From: an uncultured Mycoplasmatota bacterium
GTDB lineage: Bacteria; Bacillota_I; Bacilli_A; RF39; UBA660
Assembly: GCA_947056845.1 (NCBI GenBank)
Contig: CAMSCJ010000001.1
Span: 32,442 to 96,441, forward strand
DNA: 64,000 nucleotides
Direction: 5' to 3'
In this document: positions 8,478 to 17,464 of the stretch, piece by piece
Layout: each line of letters starts with the position of its first letter
Position numbering within the stretch: the stretch's first letter is position 1
Made by a program: the position numbers and the translations under genes
The notes under the pieces: generated by a model
Database searches by the model: none
What the model saw: the letters and a program-made list of their open reading frames with translations, nothing else
Told to the model about the DNA's origin: nothing

Positions 8478-9191
8478 TTATTGTTTATTCCCATCACTAT
8501 ATTGCCATTTTTCCATTTTAGTTGGTTTAAATTCTTTATCAAAAAATTTAATTCCAATTGATTTTAAATATTCATATTCCGCTTCATTATCACAATAAAT
8601 AAAGCATAAGCCCTCATGAGCAACTGTCTCTAAAAAGCAATAACCATCTTTAAAAAAACATATATCTTCAAGTGAATTAGGATAATGCCAATCATATAAT
8701 GACTTTTTACTTAATATCTCACTTTTTAATTCATCATTTAATATAAGATAATATATATCATTAAGATAAACTTGCTCATTACCAAAATTATGAATATTTT
8801 TAGTATGATTAAAAATATTTTTCTCATTTTTTATTAACCATTGTTTTGTAATGTTATTATAATAAATTCTTCTTATACTACCGGAAATAGTTAACCATCG
8901 TTTAAAATCGTTCTTGATACCATCTTCAAATTTTTCTTTATAATCATTATTAAAAATTTCTTCATTATCTTTAAATTTTTCATACATTTTATTTAAAAAA
9001 TTATTAGAGTATTTTTCCATTATATAATTTATTGAATAGCCACTTGTTGATAATATAATATCTATCTTTCTATTTGTACTTTCTTCATGTTGATCATGCT
9101 GTTTCATTAATGATATAGAATCGCATTTTTTAAATATATAATTAATTAACTTTTCATAGGTACTTCCCAATATTTCTTCTTCAACTAACAT
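8478..9191 (-). CDS. Immunity-like protein, MLVEEEI family, copy 1
   Basis: 237 residues from the ATG at 9191, the start matching the other family members; a 43-codon in-frame extension upstream overlaps the toxin cassette and is rejected. Contains CDSISLMKQHDQHE, YNNITKQWLIKNEKN, KKSLYDWHYPNSLEDICFF, VAHEGLCFIYCDNEAEYEYL and the YSDGNKQ end. It begins 23 bp behind orphan cassette 1, the classic immunity position. Soluble, family not recognised. This copy is the best candidate for the ancestral pairing with tip 1. Confidence 0.75.
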   Translation of the reverse strand: MLVEEEILGSTYEKLINYIFKKCDSISLMKQHDQHEESTNRKIDIILSTSGYSINYIMEKYSNNFLNKMYEKFKDNEEIFNNDYKEKFEDGIKNDFKRWLTISGSIRRIYYNNITKQWLIKNEKNIFNHTKNIHNFGNEQVYLNDIYYLILNDELKSEILSKKSLYDWHYPNSLEDICFFKDGYCFLETVAHEGLCFIYCDNEAEYEYLKSIGIKFFDKEFKPTKMEKWQYSDGNKQ

Positions 9192-9213
9192 TTTTCCACA
9201 TTCCCTTCTTATG

Positions 9214-10293
9214 TTATGGTAAATACCATATATGTGGATGGTTATAGCCATCCCAAGGATGATAATGTGGATAATAACCTGCTGCTCCACCTCTATGTGC
9301 TGAATGATGATAACTATCATCCCATTCTGATGCTACAAGTTTAGCATATAATTGATTATCGCACATAATATCTCCCCAACTATTTACATAGGATATTGAT
9401 TCTTCAATTGACAATCGCTCACCTCTCATTACATCATACTTTGTTCTCCATGCCACAGTACATGGTTTATACTCATCAATTGTTGGAGCATACGGAACAA
9501 CTGTATCGACTTTAGTATCTTCTTGTACTTTAATAGCGTCTCTTTTTGGTTCATCTATAGTTAATGTATGTTTTTTTAAATTTCTAGCAGCACTAATTGC
9601 TTTGGGAGCAAGAATTTCAACTGTTTTTGTTGCTGCGTATGCACCTACTACTGCTGCTATCACCTTAAGGGTACCTTCTACTATTTTGGGAAGTGCAAGT
9701 TCAAGCAAATTGCCAGATTTATCAGTATTTACAATTGGATTATTTAATGTATAGGCAAACAGATTATGCATTAATGGATTACCACCGAGTTCTCCTCCAT
9801 AAGAATCCATATTCAAAAACCTACCCCATAAAGGATTATAATATCTACTATTTAAATAATATAATTTTGTTTCTGTATCATAATAATAACTTCTATATCT
9901 AAATGGATTAATATTAGCTATATGATTTAAATTATTTTGGACATCATTACCTATTCCATCTGTAATTTTTATATTTACTCCCCAAGAGTTATATTTATAT
10001 TTTGCTACAATATTATAATTACTATCTAATATTCCAATAATATCATTTTGAGCATTCTTTATATAATAATAAATATTATCATTATATTTAAAGCCAATTA
10101 AATCATTTGTATTATCTCGCATAAAATATAAAATATTATTATCTTTGGTTTCAAAAACAATATTAGTTCCTTCTAAATAATATTTTGTTTCTTTATTATT
10201 TATTATCTTACCTGTTCTAATACCTTTTTTACTATATTGTATATTGTAACATTTTAATAACAAGTTTTCAATTCTTATATAAGTTAATATCAA
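9214..10293 (-). CDS. Orphan RHS cassette 1 with His-rich C-terminal toxin tip
   Basis: 359 codons from a TTG overlapping the stop of the RDD gene. Residues ~1-25 are not RHS-like and probably untranslated leader. From KGIRTGKIINNKETKYYLEG to NPLWGRFLNMD it is the RHS core end. The tip starts near GGELGGNPLMHNLFAY, has a hydrophobic segment (LKVIAAVVGAYAATKTVEIL) and ends in a His/Tyr/Trp-rich motif: HHSAHRGGAAGYYPHYHP, then NHPHIWYLP. Clustered His residues in an RHS tip are often metal-dependent nuclease-like; that is inference. No ribosome binding site is seen for the cassette itself. Confidence 0.65.
   Translation of the reverse strand: MILTYIRIENLLLKCYNIQYSKKGIRTGKIINNKETKYYLEGTNIVFETKDNNILYFMRDNTNDLIGFKYNDNIYYYIKNAQNDIIGILDSNYNIVAKYKYNSWGVNIKITDGIGNDVQNNLNHIANINPFRYRSYYYDTETKLYYLNSRYYNPLWGRFLNMDSYGGELGGNPLMHNLFAYTLNNPIVNTDKSGNLLELALPKIVEGTLKVIAAVVGAYAATKTVEILAPKAISAARNLKKHTLTIDEPKRDAIKVQEDTKVDTVVPYAPTIDEYKPCTVAWRTKYDVMRGERLSIEESISYVNSWGDIMCDNQLYAKLVASEWDDSYHHSAHRGGAAGYYPHYHPWDGYNHPHIWYLP
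9810..10240 (-). repeat. RHS core repeat R1
   Basis: A ~430-bp copy of the end of the RHS core with only scattered differences from the main gene (11854-12288). Similarity stops abruptly at the WGRFLNMD junction on one side and near KGIRTGK on the other. Confidence 0.8.
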
Positions 10294-10658
10294 TCTTCTT
10301 TTTCAATAATTTTTGTCCTACAAAGCATATCACCAACAAGTTCTTTTTTTAATAATATTAGCACTAAACCTATCGGCCAAGTTGTTACTATAAAAAAGTT
10401 CCTCATTAAAATAATAATTATTGATGGAATTTCATCATTTTTAAATCTTATTTCCAATTTCATAATTTTTTTACCAATACTAGATTTATATATTATATCG
10501 CTAAATATTAGAAAACCCATTATACTATTATATAAATAATACACTATATCAATATCATTTGTATTGTGACACGATAAAATGAATATTAATTTTATAATTG
10601 ATAAAATTGTTACTATAATAAGGTCTATTAGAAAAGCTATAAATCTTTTTTTTGTCAT
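10290..10658 (-). CDS. RDD family membrane protein
   Basis: 122 residues from the ATG at 10658, chosen over a GTG three codons upstream that overlaps the AAGGTGA ribosome binding site. Has the RDD-family layout: KKRFIAFLIDLIIV (Arg and Asp in the first span), a second span around YYLYNSIMGFLIFSDIIY, the GKKIMKLEIR segment and a third span TTWPIGLVLILL. The family is common in bacterial membranes; no clear function. Here it lies between the immunity-like gene and orphan cassette 1, and a remnant copy precedes cassette 2. Confidence 0.75.
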   Translation of the reverse strand: MTKKRFIAFLIDLIIVTILSIIKLIFILSCHNTNDIDIVYYLYNSIMGFLIFSDIIYKSSIGKKIMKLEIRFKNDEIPSIIIILMRNFFIVTTWPIGLVLILLKKELVGDMLCRTKIIEKED

Positions 10659-10676
10659 TTTTTTCACCTTATATCC

Positions 10677-11162
10677 TTAATACTCAATTATTTTTACAAT
10701 TTGACCTATTTCTATATGTTTATAATAATACGCTTGAATTTTTACGTCTTTAGTTAAAGGATTTCCTGCATAAACAAAATGTATAGTTTTTCCATCATCA
10801 TCTTCGCAATATAAAGACTGTCTTTGAGTATTATTTGATTTTGTATAAACGTCCGAAACAATGCATTCAACAATTTCGTATTTATTTGTAATTATATTAG
10901 GTAAATCCGCTAAAAAAATTGTGCTAACATATATAATAAGAAAGATGTATGCTAACATAATTATAATGTTAGCAATGTTATACCGTAATGCATTTTTTTC
11001 ATCAACTTTTTTTGTAGAGTGCGAAACATCCTTATCTACAAAAATATTTTCTTTTTTGATAAAATATTTAAAAATTTTAACTATAAAATAAATTGCAAAA
11101 ACCACAGCTATTATATAAATAACATACTCCTCTAATATAATCCAATTTGTAGTTAAATGCAT
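10677..11162 (-). CDS. Membrane immunity-like protein for the main RHS tip
   Basis: 161 residues from the ATG at 11162 with GAGGTGAT eight bases upstream; the in-frame start at 11201 lies inside the toxin gene and is rejected. Two membrane spans (VIYIIAVVFAIYFIVKIF and NIIIMLAYIFLIIYV) flank a basic loop, followed by a soluble C-terminal half ending IQAYYYKHIEIGQIVKIIEY. It starts 19 bp after the stop of the RHS gene and is translationally close, as expected of an immunity gene. A second copy at 3762 follows a displaced copy of the same toxin tip, which supports the pairing. Family not recognised. Confidence 0.7.
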   Translation of the reverse strand: MHLTTNWIILEEYVIYIIAVVFAIYFIVKIFKYFIKKENIFVDKDVSHSTKKVDEKNALRYNIANIIIMLAYIFLIIYVSTIFLADLPNIITNKYEIVECIVSDVYTKSNNTQRQSLYCEDDDGKTIHFVYAGNPLTKDVKIQAYYYKHIEIGQIVKIIEY

Positions 11163-11181
11163 ATATAATATCACCTCGCAT

Positions 11182-14100
11182 CTATTCAGACCAACAAACA
11201 CCTAATTGATTATATTTAATTTCATTTATTGCATTTTGTATATAACTGCTAATACCACCTATGCCTATTGAAAATAGGTCACCTGATACATTAGATATTA
11301 AACCTTTTTTCATTACATTAAAACTCATATTTTTAACCGTATCATTTTGTAATTTAGTTAGACCTGATTGATAAATTGCACTATAACTATTTCTTCCAGT
11401 CGTAATTCCAGATATTTTAACTGTAATAAGGCCAGATACACCGCCAAGAGCTGCATCTACAGCTACATTTTTTAAAAAACTATCTTTACTAACTTTTTCA
11501 CCTTTAGTAACTTTATTTAAACCTTGAGTAACTACTGAGGATGTACCTCCTCCAATAACTCCACTTATTACAGGACCAAATTTAAGTGAATGACTTATCA
11601 TCGTAGCACTTCCACCAACCCCAGATCCAACATATTCTTGCCATGGTGAAAATTTAGGCTTTCCAGACATTACACTATTTACAATATCACTTCCTAGTTT
11701 TCCAAGTACCCCAGCCACAAAACCTATGCCACCACCAATAAGTAAGGATCCAAATATTCCTTCTCCAGTATCATCAGTAAAAATAATAGGTTTGTTGCTA
11801 CAATATGCATATAGATTGTAACCAATAATATCGTTATTTGCTCCTATTGTTCCATCACTATTCAAAAATCTACCCCATAAAGGATTATAATATCTACTAT
11901 TTAAATAATATAATTTTGTTTCTGTATCATAATAATAACTTCTATATCTAAATGGATTAATATTAGCTATATGATTTAAATTATTTTGTACATCATGACC
12001 TATTCCATCTGTAATTTTTATATTTACTCCCCAAGAATTATATTTATATTTTGCTACAATATTATAATTACTATCTAATATTCCAATAATATCATTTTGA
12101 GCATTCTTTATATAATAATAAATATTATCATTATATTTAAAGCCAATTAAATCATTTGTATTATCTCGCATAAAATATAAAATATTATTATCTTTTGTTT
12201 CAAAAACAATATTAGTTCCTTCTAAATAATATTTTGTTTCTTTATTGTTTACTATCTTACTTGTTCTAATACCATCTTTGTTATATTTATAATTAATAGT
12301 ATTATTTGAATCTTGATAACTATTTAAACTTCTTCCATTAATCCAACTTAAATTAATATTCCCTATTGTTATTGGATTACCTATTTCATCATAAGTTATT
12401 TCTTCGTTATTATATTTTGTTAATTGGTCTTTCCAATTTAAATTATTATATTGATAATTATTTGTTTCTAATAAATTATCATTTAAGTCATATTTTTTAA
12501 TTGTTTTAATATTTCCTAATGTATCATAGTCATAAACAATTTTTTCATTTGTTATATAGTCTTCTTCACTAATAAGTTCATTATAATCATCATAACAATA
12601 TTTATTTTCTAAGATATCATTATGATATATATTTGTAATATTATTTAATTTATCATATTTATAAGAATATTTATCAGCATTATTACTAATACTTTTTAAA
12701 ATTAATGATGTTCTTTTTCCATTAGTTACATATTCATAATTAGTATTATAGTTATTATTAATGTTGCTATTATTTAATCTACCTAAGGCATCATAATTAT
12801 AGTTTATAACTGTATCATCTAAATTAATTTTTGTTATTTCATCATCACTATTAAATGTATTTTGCATATTATGTTCGATATTATCTAATTTATATTTTTT
12901 ATTTACAACATTATCATTAATATCATAACCATATTTAATTTTAAATTTATCAATACTATATTCATATAATCTTTTAGCTACATCATAGGTATATTTAATT
13001 GTATTATTATTAGATATAATTTTGATTAAATCGCCATTATTATTATATTTATAGTTATAACAATCATCCATTTTGGTAAATTTTTTAAGACGATTAAATT
13101 CATCATAATCATAACTTATTGTGTGACCATTACCATAAGTTGATGATAATAAATTGCCATTATTAATTTCATAATTATTAGTTATTAAATTATTACTGTC
13201 AACATTAATTGTTTTCGTATTTAAAAATTCATCATAGTTGATTTGATAATCGCGACCATCTTGACTAATTTTCGATAATAAATTATTGGCATTATATTCA
13301 TAGTTGACACTTCTATTACCTATAGATACTTGTGTTACTTGTTTTGAATCATTATATGTATAATAAGTTGTTATGTCGTTAGCATTAGTTACTGAATTAG
13401 TTAAACCAGTTGTCTCATCTATATCATAAAGAGTTTCATTAAAATTAGTATCAATAGTTTTAGATACAAATTTACCACTTTCAGTATATTCAGCTCTATT
13501 TTCAATAAAATAACTATCAGTAATAGCTTCAAAATAAAATTCAAAACTACTAGTATTATCTGTTAGTGTTGATAAAGTTAAATTAGTTCCATTATAATTA
13601 AGATAAGTATCTGTTACTTTATTTTTAATATAATAACTACCATTATCATTTTTATTTAAAGTAAATAATGTATTATCGCCTTTAATTTCTGATGTTATAA
13701 AATTATTTTCATTAGCTGCTAAATATTTTTTAGTGATTATTGAGTGTTTAATTCGATAATAATCTTTATTATCAACTGTAACTTTTTCTAAAATCCATTT
13801 ATGATGACCACAATCATCATCATTTAAAGAAACAGAATCTTTAATAAGTCTTAAATCTTTATTAGTACCCTTAAGTCTAATTTTATATAAAGAATTAGTG
13901 TTAATTTCACCTATTCCACGATTAGTAATCCTAGTTATAATTGGATTACCTTTAGAATCATACACATATTCATTAGATACTCCAGTACTTGAAATACCTT
14001 TAAGAACACGATTGGTAACAAGATTATCATATTCAAATTTGAAATTTTTACCTTTAGGATTAGTCATTTGAATTAATTGATTATTTTTGTCATAATTAAA

Positions 14101-17100
14101 CTTATCTACATTATTATTTAAGTTTTTAGCAAATATAACATTTCCATTATCATCATATTCATAATCAACACTACGAACATCTTTAAATAAATTTAAATTT
14201 GTTATATAAAAAGCATTAGCATTTAAACCTTGAATAAAACTCATACGTATTTCTTTAAAATCCCAAAGGGCTGTAAAACTATATGAAAAATATTGCCATT
14301 CATTTTCGTTTGGATTAAAAGTTTTATTGTAAATTGTATCAGTAGCAATTTCTTGAACGGGCATAAAATTGAAAATAACATTATTTTGGGTTGGTGCCCC
14401 TAAATCTTCTATACCAATTAAACCTTCATTTTTATACCAAAATGATAGTGTATAAGTGTCTCCTGCTTTACCTTTTATATTGAAAAATTGCGAAAAATCA
14501 GTAAAATAAGCAGGATTCATATTAACTTTTAAGGCTTTTTGATTATTATTGATATCAACAACTTGGAAGGTACTATTTGTTTCAATCTCCATATTGGCCT
14601 GTCGATCGAAAACCCTTAAACTCCAATCACTTAGACCATTAGAAAAATCAGAATTTTCTAAAATATTATAGTTATTAGCAACCTCACCTATTTCTAATTG
14701 AATATCATCGACATAATAATGACCTACTTTACTACAAATAATAGATATTTTTAAATCACTAGTAGCTGTTTCTGGATAAAAAATGGTAACGTCACCACGT
14801 TCAAATTCATTATTATTTAAAATTTCATCACCAATTTTTTGAATTATTTTTCCAGTTGAATCTTGGTAACTTACTGATAAATAGATGGGATTATTACTAG
14901 TTTTTAAATAAGCACTAAATGTATAGTAATTGCCTTTTTTTACATTTATATTTTTATAAATAGTAGCATTATCTTTTTTGGCATTTATATGTAAACTTTT
15001 AAAACCACTATTAGCGCAAGTTTCACTATCAGTAGTAATTGCCAAACTAACATTAGCGTCTCCGACAAAATTTAAATTACCATTTTCAAAACTAGTATCT
15101 GTTAAATAGTTTTTAACATATTTTAAAGGTATTTCATTACTCAATAATTTATTGGTATATTTAGTATAGCCATTAAAAGTCTCACCATATTTTAGCGACA
15201 TTCCATAAGCATTATTTATATCATTACTATTTTTTAGATTACTAATTGAAACAGGATTACCATAATTATTAAAAGTTATAGTTTTAATTTTGCCTTTAGG
15301 ATCTGTAAAAGTTGTTGCATTAAATCCATATTCTATATTATGAAAATTACCTAAGGTACCATTAATTCCGTATTCTGATACTTTTTTTAAACGATAAGGC
15401 GATTGTGAATAATATTCATAACCAATTTTTTTACCACTTACATCAGTTATACTTGATATCAAATTATTTTTATTTGTTAAAGTCGTTGTTCCTCTTAAAC
15501 TAACAATACTTATTAGATTATTATTAGTATAATTTAAAGTTACGGTTTGTTCAGGACTAGTAATTATAGTAGTGTTTTGATTATAAGTAATATTTATAGT
15601 AGCATTATCAGCATCAACAATTTTAATTATGCGGTTGTTTGTATCATAATTGATGGTATTTTTACTATTATCAGTTTTTATAATTTCTGTCAAATATCCT
15701 ACATTATTTTTAATAGCAAATTTCATTTTGTTGTTGTCTTTATCAATTAAAAGATATTGATTAGTACTTTTTTCAATTCTAAGATCTAAACCATCTTCAT
15801 CAAAGAATGTATTTTCATACTCAGTTGTTGTAAATCCACTACTTTCATCATATTTCGTTTTTTGATTTAAAAAATAATGTATCGTTCCATCACTATCAAC
15901 ATATTCTAAATATTTTCTATCATCAATAGTCGTTTCTTTAATTGTTTGTGATAAATTTAAGCGGTATCCAAGCCCATAGCCTAAATTACTATTTAAAACG
16001 ACATCATTAGTATTATAAACAAGATCTAAAGATACTGGTAAATTTCCGCCTATAGTTTGTCCAATATTGAATATACCTGTAAGATTACCATTATAGTTAT
16101 TATGATAAATAGTTCCAGCTGTTAGGGGATGATTTTGATAATACATGTAGTCTTCTAAGCCATTTTGATTTCGATAAGTGATTGTTAAAAGTGGTTTCGG
16201 ATTTCCTCCTGTTACTTGATTATCTTTAGAAAAGAACATTGGGATAGCATCTGTTCGATAAACCTCTTTATTCAATTTCAACATAATGCCAAAATTTGGT
16301 GTATCTGCATACCACTTTCTAACTAAATTGGTAATTTCTGCACCTACAACTGATAAAGAAATACTTCCATCAGGTTCACGACTATATAACCTACTACTTT
16401 CAAAAGTTCCCTCAACTCGAGAATCAAATTTTGAATTCATAGTACTCCAATTAGCAGATACTTCATCCCAATCTTGAGTTACTCTATATACGTTAATAAA
16501 ATCCTTATCAAATGTATGTGTATAATCTGGATAACCCCTTAATGATAAATCGGCTCTAATAACCTGGCTACCAGTTCCAATCGTTGGTAACTCAAACTTG
16601 ATTAACGAACGATTAACAACATCCTGATTATTTACTCTTTCTACACCTACTTTTAAATAGTCACGACCATTTCGGTTGACATTAGTATCATTTGGGTAGA
16701 TATATGTATCATAAACACTATTATTATTACCGTAATTTATAATTGTTGGATCGATATAAATTGGATATATACGATTTTCATCATTTATCCATTCTTCATC
16801 AATCAATAGTTTTAAAATATATTGATTATCCCTTAGTTCTAAATTGTAAGAAATATTATTATTAATGTTTTTAGCGCCATCTATCATATAAGGAATATCA
16901 AATGTAAAAATAGTATTTTCATTAGTTTTGGCACTAATGCTTCCATCACTATTTTTTTTAAGGACTAAATTAGTATCAATTAAAAAGATAAAATTTTTTA
17001 TATTAGCTAATTTATTATTTAAAATAATATTTTCTTTTATCTTATTAGCTGATATATTATATTCTAAATCAATGCCATCATAGACATTTAAATATTTGAT

Positions 17101-17406
17101 AATATTTTGATTATTAATTAATGTATAATTACCAATATTTAGTAATTTTAAATTTAAATAATAATCCTTATCTTCAATTGTCATTAAATTTTCTTCTAAT
17201 AACTTATTAAATTTAACTTTAAAATTATTACTTCTATTAGAAAAATAATTACTATTTTCTATTAATGTATTATCAATTTCTTCATATTTTCCATCTTTTA
17301 AATAATGAATATCTTGATCATACACTTTAGCAATAATCTCACCATTTTCTTGTAAAAAATGCTTTTCTCTTTTTTTTCGTTTATTCACTAACTCAATTTC
17401 ACGCAT
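11182..17406 (-). CDS. RHS/YD-repeat polymorphic toxin, full length
   Basis: 2,074 residues, ATG after AAGGAGTGG. In order: N-terminal region without signal peptide; a DNRLRE-type domain (~220-420); an RHS/YD region; two carbohydrate-binding-like beta domains (~770-900 and ~910-1070, e.g. GHYYVDDIQLEIG); a ricin-type trefoil (~1170-1295); many YD repeats; the RHS core end (~1820-1850, NPLWGRFLNSD); and a variable tip of ~220 residues. The tip begins with glycine-rich hydrophobic sequence and ends SGLTKLQND, KNMSFNVMKKGL, CWSE. RHS proteins form a shell around a toxic C-terminus. The upstream neighbour is tail-fibre-like, the downstream one membrane immunity-like. Target of the tip unknown; its hydrophobicity suggests membrane action. 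Confidence 0.85.
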   Translation of the reverse strand: MREIELVNKRKKREKHFLQENGEIIAKVYDQDIHYLKDGKYEEIDNTLIENSNYFSNRSNNFKVKFNKLLEENLMTIEDKDYYLNLKLLNIGNYTLINNQNIIKYLNVYDGIDLEYNISANKIKENIILNNKLANIKNFIFLIDTNLVLKKNSDGSISAKTNENTIFTFDIPYMIDGAKNINNNISYNLELRDNQYILKLLIDEEWINDENRIYPIYIDPTIINYGNNNSVYDTYIYPNDTNVNRNGRDYLKVGVERVNNQDVVNRSLIKFELPTIGTGSQVIRADLSLRGYPDYTHTFDKDFINVYRVTQDWDEVSANWSTMNSKFDSRVEGTFESSRLYSREPDGSISLSVVGAEITNLVRKWYADTPNFGIMLKLNKEVYRTDAIPMFFSKDNQVTGGNPKPLLTITYRNQNGLEDYMYYQNHPLTAGTIYHNNYNGNLTGIFNIGQTIGGNLPVSLDLVYNTNDVVLNSNLGYGLGYRLNLSQTIKETTIDDRKYLEYVDSDGTIHYFLNQKTKYDESSGFTTTEYENTFFDEDGLDLRIEKSTNQYLLIDKDNNKMKFAIKNNVGYLTEIIKTDNSKNTINYDTNNRIIKIVDADNATINITYNQNTTIITSPEQTVTLNYTNNNLISIVSLRGTTTLTNKNNLISSITDVSGKKIGYEYYSQSPYRLKKVSEYGINGTLGNFHNIEYGFNATTFTDPKGKIKTITFNNYGNPVSISNLKNSNDINNAYGMSLKYGETFNGYTKYTNKLLSNEIPLKYVKNYLTDTSFENGNLNFVGDANVSLAITTDSETCANSGFKSLHINAKKDNATIYKNINVKKGNYYTFSAYLKTSNNPIYLSVSYQDSTGKIIQKIGDEILNNNEFERGDVTIFYPETATSDLKISIICSKVGHYYVDDIQLEIGEVANNYNILENSDFSNGLSDWSLRVFDRQANMEIETNSTFQVVDINNNQKALKVNMNPAYFTDFSQFFNIKGKAGDTYTLSFWYKNEGLIGIEDLGAPTQNNVIFNFMPVQEIATDTIYNKTFNPNENEWQYFSYSFTALWDFKEIRMSFIQGLNANAFYITNLNLFKDVRSVDYEYDDNGNVIFAKNLNNNVDKFNYDKNNQLIQMTNPKGKNFKFEYDNLVTNRVLKGISSTGVSNEYVYDSKGNPIITRITNRGIGEINTNSLYKIRLKGTNKDLRLIKDSVSLNDDDCGHHKWILEKVTVDNKDYYRIKHSIITKKYLAANENNFITSEIKGDNTLFTLNKNDNGSYYIKNKVTDTYLNYNGTNLTLSTLTDNTSSFEFYFEAITDSYFIENRAEYTESGKFVSKTIDTNFNETLYDIDETTGLTNSVTNANDITTYYTYNDSKQVTQVSIGNRSVNYEYNANNLLSKISQDGRDYQINYDEFLNTKTINVDSNNLITNNYEINNGNLLSSTYGNGHTISYDYDEFNRLKKFTKMDDCYNYKYNNNGDLIKIISNNNTIKYTYDVAKRLYEYSIDKFKIKYGYDINDNVVNKKYKLDNIEHNMQNTFNSDDEITKINLDDTVINYNYDALGRLNNSNINNNYNTNYEYVTNGKRTSLILKSISNNADKYSYKYDKLNNITNIYHNDILENKYCYDDYNELISEEDYITNEKIVYDYDTLGNIKTIKKYDLNDNLLETNNYQYNNLNWKDQLTKYNNEEITYDEIGNPITIGNINLSWINGRSLNSYQDSNNTINYKYNKDGIRTSKIVNNKETKYYLEGTNIVFETKDNNILYFMRDNTNDLIGFKYNDNIYYYIKNAQNDIIGILDSNYNIVAKYKYNSWGVNIKITDGIGHDVQNNLNHIANINPFRYRSYYYDTETKLYYLNSRYYNPLWGRFLNSDGTIGANNDIIGYNLYAYCSNKPIIFTDDTGEGIFGSLLIGGGIGFVAGVLGKLGSDIVNSVMSGKPKFSPWQEYVGSGVGGSATMISHSLKFGPVISGVIGGGTSSVVTQGLNKVTKGEKVSKDSFLKNVAVDAALGGVSGLITVKISGITTGRNSYSAIYQSGLTKLQNDTVKNMSFNVMKKGLISNVSGDLFSIGIGGISSYIQNAINEIKYNQLGVCWSE
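11854..12288 (-). repeat. RHS core repeat, copy in the full-length gene
   Basis: The ~435 bp encoding the last ~145 residues of the RHS core, up to WGRFLNSD. Three further near-identical copies (R1, R2, R3) lie downstream, each joined to a different tip. Such long identity is suited to homologous recombination that would swap tips. Confidence 0.85.
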
Positions 17407-17464
17407 AATTATCCACTCCTTTTAAATTAAGTTTTATAAACTCATTAAGATAAAAGAAATGATT

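Noticed and set aside
9693..9902. Plus-strand frame inside RHS cassette 1
   Set aside because: Shadow of the conserved RHS repeat on the other strand.
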